From Candidatus Brocadiia bacterium (GTDB lineage: Bacteria > Planctomycetota > MHYJ01 > WSZJ01): DNA of 7,085 nt. Of the stretch, positions 5,764-7,085 are shown piece by piece (the stretch's first letter is position 1; each line of letters opens with the position of its first letter). Made by a program: the position numbers and the translations under genes. The stretch spans positions 1-7,085 of the forward strand of contig JABWAY010000213.1 of assembly GCA_013360825.1 (NCBI GenBank), read 5' to 3'. The notes under the pieces were generated by a model. That model worked only from the letters and a program-made list of their open reading frames with translations. It was not told the origin of the DNA and did no database searches.

Positions 5764-6923
5764 CGCTTCACCCGGTCGTTCCGCCGCTGGCCGCATTCAC
5801 GCTGGTGCTGGCGGTCTGGGTCGCCGTGCGGGTCCTGTTCCGCCGGCGCCGTGTTGAAGTCCGCGATGACGGGCTGATCGTGGACAGGACATTTGCGTTC
5901 GGCTGGAGGGACATCCGCCGGCTGGACTTCTGGATCGAGCGCGGCGTCGCGAGGTTCGTCGTTCACCTGGGCGCATCGCGGTACGCCTTCGCCCATCCGG
6001 AGGCGACGGTGAGCGATCCGCTGAAGCTCAAGCACCTCATCATCGAGAAGTCGAAGCTCGTGAAGGATCCGCCCGCCGCGCCGCGGGTGGAGACGTTCGT
6101 CCGTCACGGGGACACGGGGCGGCTCCCGCGCGGGCTGCTGGGCGACCTGCCCCGCCCGACGCGGCCTCACGTGATCGGGACGGCCCTGGCCGCGATCGTC
6201 CTCTGGGTGACGCAGGCGAAGTGGATCGCGACGGCGATCTCGCTGGCGGTGTCCGCGGGCGCGTACCGGTACCTGTTTTCCAGCTGGTCATTCTCCGTGG
6301 GCCTGCTGGTCGTGCTGCTGATCCATGAGCTCGGGCACGCCTGGGTTGCGCGGGCGCACGGGTTGCGGGCCGGCGCTCCGATTTTCATTCCGCTTCTCGG
6401 TGCGTTTATCGCGCTGCGGGGCCAGCCCCGGGACGCCCTGGTGGAGTCTGAGATCGCGTATGGCGGCCCGCTGGCCGGCGCGCTGGCGTCGACGGTCGCG
6501 TTCGCCGCCAGCTACGTCTCGGGGTCGCACCTGTGGCTGGACGTCGCCTGCGCCGGGTTTGCGTTCAATCTCTTCAACATGATTCCTGTCCACCCGCTCG
6601 ACGGCGCGCGGATCACGAGCGCGATCACGCCGCGACTCTGGCTGTTCGGCGTGGCGTTCCTGATCGGGACTTTCGCGCTGACCTGGCACCGGTCCGAGTA
6701 TGCGGCGGCCAACGTGATGTTCCTGATCATCGCCAGCGTGGGGGTCTCCAACGCCCTGCACGCGTGGTTCCAGCCGTCCCGCCTCGGTCCCGCGTCCTAC
6801 TACTCCGTGCCGGGCCCGTACCGGTTCGCGATGGGGGCGGCCTATTTCGGGCTCAGCGTGTTCCTGGGGTGGATGACCTACACGTGCTTCCGGCTGGGGG
6901 CGTTCCCGCAGCTCCGCGGGTGA
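5760..6923 (+). CDS. Site-2-protease-like M50 membrane metalloprotease with N-terminal PH-like domain
   Basis: 387 residues. A membrane helix (about 6-27) is followed by residues 30-100, a strand-rich segment with VEVRDDGLIVDRTFAFGWRD and a closing helix; this resembles bacterial PH-like (bPH) domains. The protease core follows a linker: HELGH zinc motif at 189-193 in a membrane helix, YGGPLAG (234-240), and NMIPVHPLDG (273-282), whose Asp281 is the expected third zinc ligand. About six further hydrophobic segments run to residue 375. Known: M50 enzymes cut substrates within the membrane, often releasing anti-sigma factors or transcription factors, or clearing signal peptides. All catalytic residues are present, so it is probably active. 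No PDZ domain is inserted, unlike RseP. ATG 5760 overlaps the preceding stop and begins directly at the first helix. A further 44 in-frame codons upstream (from 5628) are shadow sequence. The substrate is unknown. Sure of the M50 family; the bPH call is by eye. Confidence 0.92.
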   Translation: MTLHPVVPPLAAFTLVLAVWVAVRVLFRRRRVEVRDDGLIVDRTFAFGWRDIRRLDFWIERGVARFVVHLGASRYAFAHPEATVSDPLKLKHLIIEKSKLVKDPPAAPRVETFVRHGDTGRLPRGLLGDLPRPTRPHVIGTALAAIVLWVTQAKWIATAISLAVSAGAYRYLFSSWSFSVGLLVVLLIHELGHAWVARAHGLRAGAPIFIPLLGAFIALRGQPRDALVESEIAYGGPLAGALASTVAFAASYVSGSHLWLDVACAGFAFNLFNMIPVHPLDGARITSAITPRLWLFGVAFLIGTFALTWHRSEYAAANVMFLIIASVGVSNALHAWFQPSRLGPASYYSVPGPYRFAMGAAYFGLSVFLGWMTYTCFRLGAFPQLRG

Positions 6924-6937
6924 GGCGTCCGCCGGGA

Positions 6938-7083
6938 GGTCAGCGGGCCAGCGCGTCGCCGCCCGCCTGGCCGAGTGTTCCGGGGCGCTGCGCAGAGCTG
7001 GGGGTGGACAGGGGGGTCGGGTCGATCAGCGTCCCGGGGTGGCGTGCGCCGGAGACCCGGCTGGCGTCCCCTCCCCGCTGACC
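6938..7083. repeat. Widely spaced 10-bp perfect inverted repeat
   Basis: GGTCAGCGGG at 6938-6947 and its exact reverse complement CCCGCTGACC at 7074-7083 bracket 126 bases. The arms do not extend further. In DNA this GC-rich the match could be chance; it could also mark a small element or a long-range hairpin. It lies after the last confident gene, and the right arm stops 2 bases short of the window end. Confidence 0.3.
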
Positions 7084-7085
7084 AC
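6940..7085 (-). CDS. Possible 3' end of a convergent minus-strand gene, cut by window edge
   Basis: On the minus strand a frame is open from the window edge to a TGA at 6942-6940, about 48 codons. It reads with a plausible C-terminal tail (SRVSGARHPGTLIDPTPLST, then a Gly/Ala-rich end). No family is recognised, and open frames of this length are common in DNA this GC-rich. If real, it converges with the M50 gene, leaving a 16-base gap between the two stops and no visible terminator. The remaining bases 6924-6939 show no feature. Confidence 0.25.
   Translation of the reverse strand, partial: GQRGGDASRVSGARHPGTLIDPTPLSTPSSAQRPGTLGQAGGDALAR

Noticed and set aside
4558..5796. 412-codon minus-strand open frame
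   Set aside because: It is antisense to three + strand genes that have overlaps and ribosome sites; its Arg/Pro-rich sequence shows no family.

Overview
The window is very GC-rich, coding-dense bacterial DNA. Every confident gene lies on the + strand. There is no rRNA, tRNA, CRISPR array, insertion sequence or phage gene. The long G+C-rich ORFs, the family of membrane-anchored PDZ/helical-repeat proteins and the mixed gene content would fit an uncultivated or environmental lineage such as Planctomycetota. That placement is a guess from style only; no marker gene settles it.

Region 1 (1-2177) holds two tandem paralogues. The first is cut by the left edge of the window. The second is complete: an N-terminal membrane anchor, an Ala/Glu/Arg coiled coil, a helical-repeat middle and a C-terminal PDZ-like domain. 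The two align over almost their whole shared length, so they arose by tandem duplication.

Region 2 (2225-6923) is a run of six co-directional genes that looks like one transcription unit. It starts with a YihY/BrkB-family membrane protein. Next comes a 139-residue protein that joins a Bfd-like [2Fe-2S] domain to a NifU C-terminal-like (Nfu) domain that has lost its CxxC. Then come a NifS/IscS-type cysteine desulfurase with all catalytic residues, a small putative lipoprotein with a DxDxDG metal-binding loop, an unrecognised 239-residue soluble protein, and a site-2-protease-like M50 metalloprotease carrying an N-terminal PH-like domain. Three of the five junctions are 4-base ATGA stop/start overlaps (3470, 4630, 5760) and the other two are gaps of 21-25 nt, so translational coupling is likely.

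The [2Fe-2S]/Nfu-like protein and NifS form a plausible functional pair: sulfur mobilisation plus a dedicated Fe-S partner. It is a stripped NifU with no IscU-type scaffold domain. The lipoprotein, unknown protein and M50 protease may form an envelope sub-module, but nothing in the sequence proves that link.

Region 3 (6924-7085) has no confident gene. It holds the possible 3' end of a convergent minus-strand gene and a widely spaced 10-bp perfect inverted repeat.
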